From Rhizobiaceae bacterium (GTDB lineage: Bacteria; Pseudomonadota; Alphaproteobacteria; Rhizobiales; Rhizobiaceae): a stretch of DNA of 5,961 bases. This document shows positions 1-5,775 of the stretch, in pieces. Within the stretch, counting starts at the first letter, position 1; each line of letters begins with the position of its first letter. The position numbers and the translations under genes were made by a program. The notes below the pieces were generated by a model. That model did no database searches, was not told the DNA's origin, and saw only the letters and a list, made by a program, of their open reading frames with translations. The DNA is taken from the NCBI GenBank assembly GCA_016793565.1, contig JAEUMA010000043.1, forward strand, positions 1 to 5,961. Reading direction: 5' to 3'.

Positions 1-446
1 ACCATGGGCACGATGGTCATGCCCATGGTGACGTAACCGATGCGGCTTGCCGCGCGCGCGGCGTCGACGGTGTCGCGGATGACGGCGCGCGAGATGACCA
101 TGCCTGCGGCCGAGAAAGCTTGCAGCAGCCTGCAGGCGAGCAGGATCTCAATCGTCGGCGCGAAGGTCGCTAAAGCCGAGCCCGCGAGAAACAGAATGAA
201 GCACACGAGCAGCACCGGACGTCGTCCGAAGCGATCCGAGGCCGGGCCGATCAGCAGTTGCAGGAAGCCGGTTGCGATCAGGTAGAGCGAAACTGCCAGC
301 TGCACGACGGCGTAGTCGGCGTGGAAGTAGCGCGCCATCGCCGGCATCGAGGGCAGGAAGATGTTTATGGCCAGCGCGCCTGTGCCGGTCGCCATCATCA
401 GCGTGAAGATATGCGGATCGCTGTTGCGGTCGAGGAAGCGGCTCAC
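1..446 (-). CDS. Bcr/CflA-family MFS multidrug efflux transporter, N-terminal part (cut by window edge)
   Basis: The visible 148 residues are the N-terminal third of a major facilitator transporter of the inner membrane, most like the Bcr/CflA drug:proton antiporters. After a short polar N-terminus there is a first membrane helix (about residues 14-32) ending in IFLPSMPAM, then a helix around 47-66. The classical MFS motif A follows at 67-78 (GPASDRFGRRPV), then a third helix (79-97) and a fourth starting with RLLQAFSAAG (106-115), followed by the AIVRD stretch typical of Bcr/CflA proteins. The rest lies beyond position 1. The frame is closed upstream by the stop of the neighbouring permease gene, so the start must be inside it. 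I chose the GTG at 446, only 3 nt after that stop, with a weak GGA-type ribosome site; the next start would be ATG-ATG at codons 17-18, inside helix 1. The tight spacing implies co-transcription and probably translational coupling. The substrate cannot be told from sequence. Confidence 0.88.
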   Translation of the reverse strand, partial: MSRFLDRNSDPHIFTLMMATGTGALAINIFLPSMPAMARYFHADYAVVQLAVSLYLIATGFLQLLIGPASDRFGRRPVLLVCFILFLAGSALATFAPTIEILLACRLLQAFSAAGMVISRAVIRDTVDAARAASRIGYVTMGMTIVPM

Positions 447-449
447 GCG

Positions 450-1370
450 TCAGATTCCGTCCGGAGCCATGCCGGGCTGGGTCGATTCCGCCGCGACCCT
501 GTGCCGGCCCACCTTCCGCTCCCGGTAGAGCGTATAGAGCCCCGAGGCCACGACGATCGTGGCTCCAACGATCATCGGCAGGTCGGGGATGTCGCCGAAC
601 ACCACGAAACCCAGGATCAGCGACCACAGCAAGGCGGTGTACCGGAAAGGCGCCACGAAGGAGATGTCGCCCGCCCGCATCGCCCTGATGATGAACTGGT
701 AGCCGACCAGCAACAGCATCGCGCCGATCGCCATCAGCGCCGTCTCGCGGAGGGTCATCGCGGTCCAGCCGCCCATCGGCCCGACGAGGAAAGCGCCGCA
801 AATGGTTACCGAGAGCGCGGTGGTGGTGGAAACCAGCAAGGTCGGTATTTCTAAGGGCATCAGTCGGGTGATCAGGTCGCGCGAGGCGCAGAAGAACACG
901 CATACCAGCATGACGATGGCATAGGGGCTGAATCCGTCGCCGCCGGGACGCACGATGATCAGCACGCCGGTGAGACCAGCGAAGATGGCGAGCCAGCGAC
1001 GCCAGCCGACCGGCTCGGAAAAGAGCTGTGCAGCTCCCATGGTGACGGCGAGCGGCAGCGCCTGGAGGATTGCCGAGACGTTGGCGATGGGCAGATGCGA
1101 CAGCGCGATCAGAAAGGTCACGGTCGCGGCTGCCTCACAGGCCGCGCGCAGAAGAATTTTCGGGTGAAGGACCTGCGCCGGCCGCGCAAGCGCGCCCTGG
1201 TGCCAGGCTATGGCCGCGATCAGGACGGACGCGAAGACCCCGCGCACGAGCATGACCTGGCCCATGTTCATCCATGCCGAGGCAACCTTGGTGATGGCGT
1301 CGTTCATCGTGAATCCCGCCATCGAGATGCACATGAACAGCGCTGCGCGCATATTCGGGGAAAGTGCCAA
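450..1370 (-). CDS. EamA/DMT-superfamily permease (10 TM)
   Basis: A 306-residue inner-membrane permease of the drug/metabolite transporter superfamily with two EamA halves. I count about ten hydrophobic segments, roughly at residues 8-28, 36-56, 72-92, 96-117, 124-141, 148-164, 175-197, 210-229, 237-259 and 263-282. The second half carries the PFRYTALLWSLILGFVVFGD stretch typical of EamA proteins, and a basic cytoplasmic tail (YRERKVGRHR) follows the last helix. Length agrees with the family's usual 280-310. Start: the frame is open only back to a stop at 1389-1391. TTG at 1370 is preferred over ATG at 1352 because the intervening ALSPN residues look like the conserved N-terminus of rhizobial relatives (from memory), and a GGACGGA sequence lies about 8 nt upstream of the TTG, while the ATG has no visible ribosome site. 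It precedes the Bcr/CflA gene by 3 nt, suggesting a two-gene export operon. Members move amino acids, nucleosides or other small metabolites; the substrate here is unknown. Confidence 0.92.
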   Translation of the reverse strand: MALSPNMRAALFMCISMAGFTMNDAITKVASAWMNMGQVMLVRGVFASVLIAAIAWHQGALARPAQVLHPKILLRAACEAAATVTFLIALSHLPIANVSAILQALPLAVTMGAAQLFSEPVGWRRWLAIFAGLTGVLIIVRPGGDGFSPYAIVMLVCVFFCASRDLITRLMPLEIPTLLVSTTTALSVTICGAFLVGPMGGWTAMTLRETALMAIGAMLLLVGYQFIIRAMRAGDISFVAPFRYTALLWSLILGFVVFGDIPDLPMIVGATIVVASGLYTLYRERKVGRHRVAAESTQPGMAPDGI

Positions 1371-1386
1371 CTGGTATGTCCGTCCG

Positions 1387-1420
1387 GCCTAGAGCGGGTC
1401 ACCGCTAGATGGAAACGGTC
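1387..1420 (+). repeat. Degenerate intergenic repeat, copy A
   Basis: This copy lies just upstream of the permease start. Its core ACCGCTAGATGGAA (1401-1414) matches, with one mismatch, the reverse complement of 1539-1552. By hand alignment the similarity extends over about 34 positions with 26 identities, most differences being transitions. Copy A can also fold: AGCGGG at 1393-1398 pairs with CCCGCT at 1420-1425, and ACCG at 1401-1404 with CGGT at 1416-1419, leaving a 2-nt bulge. As RNA on the permease transcript this would be a leader hairpin. It may belong to one of the palindromic intergenic repeat families common in rhizobial genomes; I cannot name which. Confidence 0.5.
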
Positions 1421-1532
1421 CCGCTTCTCCGATGGCGACGCGATCTGCAAGGAAGGTGGCGCAGGCCTGGTGTGGCGCATCGGGCAAGCCGGCCGACGCG
1501 GCAGGCGCCCGCCAGCGGGAAACCCTGCGGCA

Positions 1533-1566
1533 GAACGATTCCATCTAACGGTAAACCACTTCAGGC
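1533..1566 (-). repeat. Degenerate intergenic repeat, copy B (inverted relative to copy A)
   Basis: Read on the minus strand, this segment matches copy A at about 26 of 34 positions, with the core ACCGTTAGATGGAA at 1552-1539. The two copies point towards each other across about 112 bp. Unlike copy A, its flanks do not form an obvious internal hairpin. The pair could be two separate insertions of a palindromic repeat or the ends of a small decayed non-autonomous element; the intervening bases show no gene. Confidence 0.48.
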
Positions 1567-1651
1567 CCGCATTTAGCAGCCAAGGCCGAAACCGCAACCG
1601 CAATCGACTGGTCCAGCCGGACGCCCCGTTCGCCCGCGGGACAGGGCCGGA

Positions 1652-2014
1652 CTATTCGGCCGGGGTAAGAACCTCCGTGCCATGACCTTCTTCCGCGGCG
1701 ATCGTCCACAGACCGTGCATCGAGCCGTCCTGCATCACCTTGTAGACGACGAGGCCGGTCTTGTTGCCCAGCAAATAGGCCGCCGCGAAGGAATCGTCGT
1801 TGCGCATGCAGATGCCCTGAGAGTTGGTGCCGCCGGTCACCCATTCGATGACGCAGGTGGTTTCGCTGGTCAGCGTGATTTCGGCCGTGCCCTCATAGGC
1901 TGAGCCGTTGAAGTTGGTTCCGGAAACGGTGTAGCTGCCGCCGATGGACTGGGCGGACGCGGGCAGGCAGGACGCGGCCAGCACAAGGGCGGCCTTCAGC
2001 GCGGTCGATTTCAT
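1652..2014 (-). CDS. Small exported protein of unknown function
   Basis: A 120-residue protein that I do not recognise by name. It begins with a clear Sec signal peptide: MKSTALK, a hydrophobic core, then ASA with probable type I cleavage after residue 21 (ASA|QS). Cys16 is not in a proper lipobox, so it is probably not a lipoprotein. The mature part, about 99 residues, is rich in Gly, Thr and Ser with alternating hydrophobic stretches (GSYTVSG, YEGTAEITLTS, CVIEWVTGG, HGLWTIAAEEG), which suggests a small beta-sheet or barrel-like periplasmic or secreted domain. Two cysteines, 54 and 69, could form a disulfide. The start ATG has a good ribosome site, GGGGGAAG, 3 nt away. The open frame continues upstream of this ATG into moaA, but the signal peptide and ribosome site fix the start here. 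It lies 107 bp downstream of moaA on the same strand and could be read from it or from its own promoter; no role in cofactor synthesis is implied. Confidence 0.85.
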   Translation of the reverse strand: MKSTALKAALVLAASCLPASAQSIGGSYTVSGTNFNGSAYEGTAEITLTSETTCVIEWVTGGTNSQGICMRNDDSFAAAYLLGNKTGLVVYKVMQDGSMHGLWTIAAEEGHGTEVLTPAE

Positions 2015-2032
2015 TGTCTTCCCCCGACGAAC

Positions 2033-2059
2033 CGATCTTTTTCCCACGAAAAGAGATCG
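2033..2059 (-). promoter_or_regulatory. Imperfect palindrome upstream of the exported-protein gene (operator or leader hairpin)
   Basis: On the minus strand CGATCTCTTTT and AAAAAGATCG form an inverted repeat with a 6-nt centre: six pairs, one C-A mismatch, then four A-T pairs. It ends about 8 bp upstream of the ribosome site of the gene at 1652-2014. A possible -10 box, CTATAA (plus-strand 2071-2076), lies just upstream, without a good -35 element at proper spacing. The palindrome would then sit at or just after the transcription start, a usual place for a repressor site or a leader stem. The A-rich arm is not followed by a T-run in either direction, so it is not a typical terminator for moaA. 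Confidence 0.35.
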
Positions 2060-2121
2060 ACGGACGAAGCTTATAGCCTCTGCGAATACCGGTAAACGGG
2101 GGTCTGGGCCGCCTGCCTCGG

Positions 2122-3114
2122 CTAGCCGCCGGTCACGCTCATATGGCGCGAGACCGCAGGCCGCCGCGTGCGCCGGTCGATGACGAAGTCGTGCCCCTTC
2201 GGCTTGCGACCGATCGCTTCGTCTATCGCCTGGGCGACCATCTCGTTGCCCTCGGAGGCGCGAAGCGGCGTGCGCAGGTCTGCCGCATCCTCCTGACCGA
2301 GGCACATGTAGAGCGTTCCGGTGCAGGTCAGGCGCACGCGGTTGCAGCTCTCGCAGAAATTGTGCGTCATCGGCGTGATGAAGCCGAGCCGCCCGCCGGT
2401 CTCGGCCACTTCGACATAGCGAGCCGGCCCACCGGTTTTGTAGCCGATGTCGCGCAGGTTGAACTCCTGCTCAAGGCGCCCGCGCAGCAGCGACAGCGGC
2501 AGGTACTGGTCCGTGCGGTCGGCGTCGATCTCGCCCATCGGCATCGTCTCGATGAGCGTCAGGTCCATGCCGCGGCCATGCGCCCAGCGCAGCATCGGCG
2601 CGATCTCGTCGTCGTTAAAACCCTTTAGTGCGACGGCGTTGAGCTTGATCTTCAGCCCGGCCGCCTGCGCGGCGTCGATGCCCTGCAGAACCTTGCTGAG
2701 CTCGCCCCAGCGTGTCACCTGGCGGAACTTCGCCGGGTCCAGCGTATCGAGCGAGACGTTGATGCGCCTGATTCCGCAATCAGCGAGATCGCCGGCGAAG
2801 CGCGCGAGCTGTGAGCCGTTGGTCGTCAGGGTGAGTTCGTCGAGCCCGTTGCCAAGGTGGCTCGAAAGCTGGCGCACGAGATGCATGATGTTCTTGCGCA
2901 CAAGCGGCTCGCCGCCGGTGAGGCGCAGCTTGCGCACGCCCTTGGCGATGAAAACCGAGCAGAGCCGCTCCAACTCCTCGAGGCTGAGCAGGTCCTTCTT
3001 CGGCAGGAACGTCATGTCCTCCGCCATGCAGTAGGTGCAGCGGAAATCGCATCTGTCGGTAACAGATACCCGCAGGTAGCTTATGTCCCGACCGAACGGG
3101 TCGATCATGCTCAT
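2122..3114 (-). CDS. moaA: GTP 3',8-cyclase MoaA (molybdenum cofactor biosynthesis)
   Basis: A radical-SAM enzyme that converts GTP to 3',8-cyclo-7,8-dihydro-GTP, the first step of molybdopterin synthesis (with MoaC), in the cytoplasm. Using the ATG at 3114 the protein has 330 residues, close to the E. coli length of about 329. The N-terminal radical-SAM cluster motif is at Cys22, Cys26 and Cys29 (CDFRCTYC), GGEP at 67-70 and the TNGS strand at 98-101. The second [4Fe-4S] cluster that holds GTP has the family's CX2CX13C pattern at Cys254, Cys257 and Cys271, with NRVRLT between. The chain ends in the conserved Gly-Gly needed for activity in MoaA. The frame is open back to a TTG at 3183, but that TTG coincides with a likely -35 element, and MSMIDPFGR or MIDPFGR is the usual rhizobial N-terminus; ATG 3108 is the alternative. 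It is divergent from the DUF971 gene. No other moa/mob genes are visible in the window. Confidence 0.96.
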   Translation of the reverse strand: MSMIDPFGRDISYLRVSVTDRCDFRCTYCMAEDMTFLPKKDLLSLEELERLCSVFIAKGVRKLRLTGGEPLVRKNIMHLVRQLSSHLGNGLDELTLTTNGSQLARFAGDLADCGIRRINVSLDTLDPAKFRQVTRWGELSKVLQGIDAAQAAGLKIKLNAVALKGFNDDEIAPMLRWAHGRGMDLTLIETMPMGEIDADRTDQYLPLSLLRGRLEQEFNLRDIGYKTGGPARYVEVAETGGRLGFITPMTHNFCESCNRVRLTCTGTLYMCLGQEDAADLRTPLRASEGNEMVAQAIDEAIGRKPKGHDFVIDRRTRRPAVSRHMSVTGG

Positions 3115-3154
3115 CCAATACGCATCCGGCTCATTTAAGCGTCTACATATCGGC

Positions 3155-3183
3155 AATATCGTGCGATGGACAGCCTCCTTCAA
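3155..3183 (-). promoter_or_regulatory. Predicted sigma-70-type promoter for moaA
   Basis: On the minus strand TTGAAG (3183-3178) and GATATT (3160-3155) are separated by exactly 17 bp, each matching 4 of 6 consensus positions. Transcription would start near 3148, giving a leader of about 34 nt before the ATG at 3114. This is too short for a molybdenum-cofactor riboswitch, which is known upstream of some moaA genes. The call rests on spacing and modest matches only. Confidence 0.4.
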
Positions 3184-3249
3184 GCCGGCGGTCGACGCTT
3201 CCGCATTTGACCGTGCCGCGCTATGGGACCATTTTCAGAGGGACGGCCG

Positions 3250-3600
3250 ATGAAAGCGCCGAGCGAATTGCGCGTATCGAAGGACCGCCGGTTGCTGACG
3301 GTGACGTTTCCGGCGCATGCGCCCATCGAACTCACGACAGAAATGCTACGCGTGCTGTCGCCCTCCGCCGAGGTGCAGGGCCATTCGCCGGAGCAGCGGG
3401 TGACGGTGCCGGGCAAGCGGAACGTGGCCATCGCGCGCATCGAGCCGGTCGGAAACTACGCCGTCCGCATCGTCTTCGATGACGGCCACGATACGGGGAT
3501 CTTCACCTGGGACTATCTGCACCGGCTGGGCCACGACGGCGAGGCGCTGTTTGCCGGCTACCTCGCCGAACTCTCGGCCAAGGGCCTGTCGCGCGACTGA
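3250..3600 (+). CDS. DUF971 domain protein (gamma-butyrobetaine hydroxylase N-terminal-like)
   Basis: A 116-residue cytosolic protein that consists almost wholly of one DUF971 domain. Recognisable family signatures are PSELRVSKDRRLLTVTF near the start, LRVLSPSAEVQGH at 33-45, VPGKRNV around 54-59, and the highly conserved block GNYAVRIVFDDGHDTGIFTW at 68-87, followed by DYL. It has no cysteine. The same domain is the N-terminal part of gamma-butyrobetaine hydroxylases and the C-terminal part of the plant Mrp-type Fe-S scaffold HCF101, so a stand-alone copy is often suspected of helping Fe-S assembly; its biochemical role is not settled. The ATG at 3250 has AGAGGG about 7 nt upstream; an in-frame ATG at 3223 would add nine unlike residues and has no ribosome site. 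It is divergent from moaA and is followed after 56 bp by the flavoprotein gene, probably in the same transcript. Confidence 0.93.
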   Translation: MKAPSELRVSKDRRLLTVTFPAHAPIELTTEMLRVLSPSAEVQGHSPEQRVTVPGKRNVAIARIEPVGNYAVRIVFDDGHDTGIFTWDYLHRLGHDGEALFAGYLAELSAKGLSRD

Positions 3601-3656
3601 CGCGGCGATCGGCGTATGACGCCTCAATGAGATCATTCTAGCAAGGAGCGGTCGCC

Positions 3657-4268
3657 ATGACCACGATCACGTCGATTGCCGAGTTGGAAGAAATCTACGG
3701 GCGCCCCGGCCAGACCTCGCTCGTCAAGGAACTCGATCGCATCATTCCGGAATACGCCGCCGTCATCGCGGCGTCGCCCTTCGTCGCGCTGGCGACCTGC
3801 GGGCCGGAAGGGTTGGACTGTTCGCCTCGCGGAGACCTGCCGGGCTTCGTGCGCATCGCCGACGATACCACGCTTCTTATGCCCGACCGCCACGGCAACA
3901 ACCGCGCCGACTCGCTGAAGAACATCGTTCGCGACGGCCGTGTCGGCCTGCTTTTCCTGGTGCCCGGCTCGGGAACCGCGCTGCGGGTCAACGGCACGGC
4001 GCATGTCACCATCGACGCCAACCTCTGCGCCAGCTTCGCGGTCGACGGCAAGCCCGCGCGCTCTGTCATCGTTGTGTCGGTGGAGGCGGTGTATTTTCAG
4101 TGCGCCCGCGCCATTCACCGCTCCGATCTGTGGAACGCGGCCCGCCACGTCGATGCGGGTACGCTGCCGACGCCGGGGCAGATGCTGGCGGCAGCCTCGC
4201 AGCAGGCGATCGACGCCGAGGTCTACGACCGCGAATGGCCGGGGCGCGCCGCAAAGACGATGTGGTAG
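3657..4268 (+). CDS. PPOX-type FMN-dependent flavoprotein (pyridoxamine 5'-phosphate oxidase-related)
   Basis: A 203-residue protein of the pyridoxamine phosphate oxidase-like split-barrel fold, expected to bind FMN as a cytosolic dimer. It fits the subfamily annotated as DR2398/MSMEG_1061-type PPOX flavoprotein: an N-terminal helical lead (residues 7-40), the first barrel strand FVALATCGPEGLDCSPRGD at 42-60, PDRHGNNRADSLKNI at 76-90, VGLLFLVPG at 96-104 with LRVNGTAHV after it, a late barrel strand with VYFQCARA at 145-152, and PTPGQ near the C-terminus. The DCSPRGD and GNNR..SL blocks are the usual FMN-phosphate-contacting region in such proteins. Its substrate is unknown; it is not the true PdxH, whose length and substrate motifs differ. 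AAGGAG lies 8 nt upstream of the ATG. The gene probably shares a transcript with the DUF971 gene and is followed by a likely terminator. Confidence 0.93.
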   Translation: MTTITSIAELEEIYGRPGQTSLVKELDRIIPEYAAVIAASPFVALATCGPEGLDCSPRGDLPGFVRIADDTTLLMPDRHGNNRADSLKNIVRDGRVGLLFLVPGSGTALRVNGTAHVTIDANLCASFAVDGKPARSVIVVSVEAVYFQCARAIHRSDLWNAARHVDAGTLPTPGQMLAAASQQAIDAEVYDREWPGRAAKTMW

Positions 4269-4460
4269 CTGCCTAGGCTTCCTGCCGGTACGCTACCCGT
4301 TCGCGGGGCTTGTTTTTTCCGGTGTAAGGGACGATCCGGATCTGGACCAAAACCCGCCGCGGTGGAGGCCTCAAATTTTGTGCCACGCGCAACTTTTCAA
4401 ACTGCGTCAATATGGAGCAGTATGGGAAGACGTGGCTTTGCGATTGGAGTGCCGGTTGCC
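4269..4460. other. Gap before cyclopropane synthase gene (terminator plus undefined promoter)
   Basis: The first part holds the predicted terminator at 4292-4318. The remainder must carry the promoter of the downstream lipid gene, but I found no convincing -35/-10 pair for the housekeeping factor and no clear ECF or heat-shock type sequence. The synthase frame is open through part of this gap, back past a GTG at 4362 and an ATG at 4422, so the leader length is uncertain. Confidence 0.5.
4292..4318 (+). terminator. Predicted intrinsic terminator after the flavoprotein gene
   Basis: A CCCG stem (4296-4299), a TTCG loop (4300-4303) and CGGG (4304-4307) form a short hairpin. GC at 4292-4293 can pair with GC at 4308-4309 across a TA bulge. 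This is followed at once by TTGTTTTTT (4310-4318). A UUCG tetraloop stem plus T-run 24 nt after the stop codon is a plausible rho-independent terminator, although the stem is short. Confidence 0.55.
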
Positions 4461-5756
4461 ATGAACAGGTTACTGTTGCGTGTGATCGAACGTGTGGTGC
4501 GGACGGGTAATCTGGCGATTACCGGCGCGGACGGGCAGACACACACCTTCGGGGACGGCTCCGGCGAGCCGGGGCATGTGGTGATCCACACCCGGCGCGC
4601 CGAGCGAGCGATCACTTTCGATCCGACGCTGGCCTTGCCGGAAGCCTTCATGGACCAGGAGGTCGATTTCAAGAAGGGCGACGTGCTGGAGTTCCTGCGC
4701 ATCGTCTATGTCAACCTCGGCCCGAGCGGGAACGTCGAGGCCGCCTGGACCCGCGCCGTCGACGGTCTGCGCCATGCCTTCCGCCGGCTGCAGCAGGTCA
4801 ACACCGCGTCACGCTCGCGCCGCAACGTGCAGCGGCACTACGACCTATCCGGCGAGCTCTACAAGCTCTTCCTCGACGCGGACATGCAGTATTCCTGCGC
4901 CTATTTCGAGCGCCCGGACATGACGCTCGAGGAAGCGCAGCTCGCCAAGAAGCGCCACATCGCCGCCAAGCTGAAGATGTCGCCAGGCCAGTCCGTTCTC
5001 GACATCGGCTCCGGCTGGGGAGGGCTGGCGCTCTATCTGTCGCGCGCCTTCGACGCGGAGGTGCTCGGCGTCACCCTGTCGACGGAGCAGCATGCGGTGG
5101 CCACCGAGCGCGCCGCCGCCGCCGGGCTCGACGACCGCGTGCACTTCGAGATCCGCGACTATCGCAGTCTGTCGGAACGGTTCGACCGCATCGTTTCCGT
5201 CGGCATGTTCGAGCATGTCGGCGTCAACCACTACCGCACCTACTTCAACAAATGCGCGCAGATGCTGAAACCGGACGGCGTGATGGTGCTGCATTCGATC
5301 GGCCGCAACGGACCGCCCTTCGCCACCAACGCCTTCATTCGCAAGCACATTTTCCCGGGTGGCTACATACCGGCGCTTTCTGAGGTCATGCCGGCGATCG
5401 AGAAATCCGGCTTGATGGTCACCGACATCGAGATCCTGCGGCTGCACTACGCCGACACGCTGAAGCACTGGCGCGAACGCTTCCTCGCCAATCGCGACAA
5501 GGCGAAGGCCATCTACGACGAGCGGTTCTGCCGCATGTGGGAGTTCTACCTGTCGGGATCGGAGGCGGCCTTCCGCTGGCAGGACCTGATGATCTTCCAG
5601 ATCCAGCTCGCGAAGAAGAACGATACGCTTCCGCTGACGCGCGACTACATGTCGAAGATCGAGAAAACGCTGGCCATGCATGAAGCCGCGCATGGCCCCG
5701 AACTGCCGCCCCCGCCCAGGGCGCGGCGCAAGCGCAGCGTTTCCGGCAAGGGCTGA
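4461..5756 (+). CDS. cfa: Cyclopropane-fatty-acyl-phospholipid synthase
   Basis: A 431-residue SAM-dependent methyltransferase that adds a methylene bridge to cis double bonds of membrane phospholipid acyl chains; it works at the inner face of the cytoplasmic membrane, typically in stationary phase or acid stress. Residues 1-120 form the N-terminal lipid-facing domain. Then follow HYDLSGELYKLFLDADMQYS (126-145), SAM motif I VLDIGSGWGG (179-188), GVTLSTEQ, SVGMFEHVG, LHSIGRNGPP and LHYADTLKHW. The residues equivalent to the bicarbonate site of E. coli Cfa appear intact: Cys146, Glu251, His278, Ile280 and Tyr330. The Cys conserved near the C-terminus of E. coli and mycobacterial enzymes is Ser367 here (LSGSEAAFR), as I believe is common in alphaproteobacteria. 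A Pro-rich, basic tail (from about residue 415) makes it longer than the 382-residue E. coli enzyme. ATG 4461 begins the normal family N-terminus, with a GGAG 11 nt upstream; ATG 4422, with GGAG 4 nt upstream, would add 13 residues. Confidence 0.94.
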   Translation: MNRLLLRVIERVVRTGNLAITGADGQTHTFGDGSGEPGHVVIHTRRAERAITFDPTLALPEAFMDQEVDFKKGDVLEFLRIVYVNLGPSGNVEAAWTRAVDGLRHAFRRLQQVNTASRSRRNVQRHYDLSGELYKLFLDADMQYSCAYFERPDMTLEEAQLAKKRHIAAKLKMSPGQSVLDIGSGWGGLALYLSRAFDAEVLGVTLSTEQHAVATERAAAAGLDDRVHFEIRDYRSLSERFDRIVSVGMFEHVGVNHYRTYFNKCAQMLKPDGVMVLHSIGRNGPPFATNAFIRKHIFPGGYIPALSEVMPAIEKSGLMVTDIEILRLHYADTLKHWRERFLANRDKAKAIYDERFCRMWEFYLSGSEAAFRWQDLMIFQIQLAKKNDTLPLTRDYMSKIEKTLAMHEAAHGPELPPPPRARRKRSVSGKG

Positions 5757-5775
5757 CCGGAGATAGTCTCGGGCG

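Larger units (their letters stand above)
1371..1651. other. Non-coding stretch between the permease and exported-protein genes
   Basis: I see no convincing gene in these 281 bases. Open frames cross them on both strands, but they encode Arg/Pro-rich sequence without domain features and have no ribosome site. The stretch must hold the promoter of the permease/exporter pair and the 3' end of the exported-protein transcript. I could not find a persuasive -35/-10 pair or a stem followed by a T-run. What is present are two inverted copies of a degenerate ~34-bp repeat, listed separately. Confidence 0.6.

Noticed and set aside
148..903. A 251-codon minus-strand frame across both transporter genes
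   Set aside because: It overlaps two convincing membrane proteins in another frame of the same strand, and its product is Arg/Asp/Pro-rich without hydrophobic structure.
1304..1603. A 99-codon minus-strand frame in the non-coding stretch
   Set aside because: It runs into the permease gene in another frame, contains many Arg, Pro and Ser codons unlike the neighbours, and overlaps the repeat copies.
1095..1685. A 196-codon plus-strand frame spanning the permease gene and the non-coding stretch
   Set aside because: Composition is Arg/Gly/Pro-rich, half of it is antisense to the permease, and there is no ribosome site or recognisable motif.
2015..2305. Upstream extension of the exported-protein frame into moaA
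   Set aside because: The signal peptide and the GGGGGAAG ribosome site place the start at 2014. The extension is only open because the GC-rich frame lacks stops.
3207..3235. A plus-strand promoter TTGACC-17-CATTTT for the DUF971 gene
   Set aside because: The -10 matches only 3 of 6, and the implied transcription start would lie within about 8 nt of the ATG, overlapping the ribosome site.
3115..3249. A molybdenum-cofactor riboswitch upstream of moaA
   Set aside because: The predicted leader is only about 34 nt, and I see no multi-stem structure in the 135-bp divergent region.
3611..3623. A small hairpin GGCGT-ATG-ACGCC between the DUF971 and flavoprotein genes
   Set aside because: A 5-bp stem with a 3-nt loop and no T-run is too weak to call a terminator, and the two genes are more likely co-transcribed.
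4362..4460. A GTG start at 4362 that would add 33 residues to the cyclopropane synthase
   Set aside because: The added residues do not resemble the family, whose N-terminus fits the MNRLLLRVIERVV sequence starting at 4461.
4845..5693. A 282-codon open frame on the minus strand inside the cyclopropane synthase gene
   Set aside because: It is fully antisense to a well-conserved enzyme, is rich in Arg, Val, His and Glu as expected from complementing GC-biased codons, and has no domain or ribosome site.
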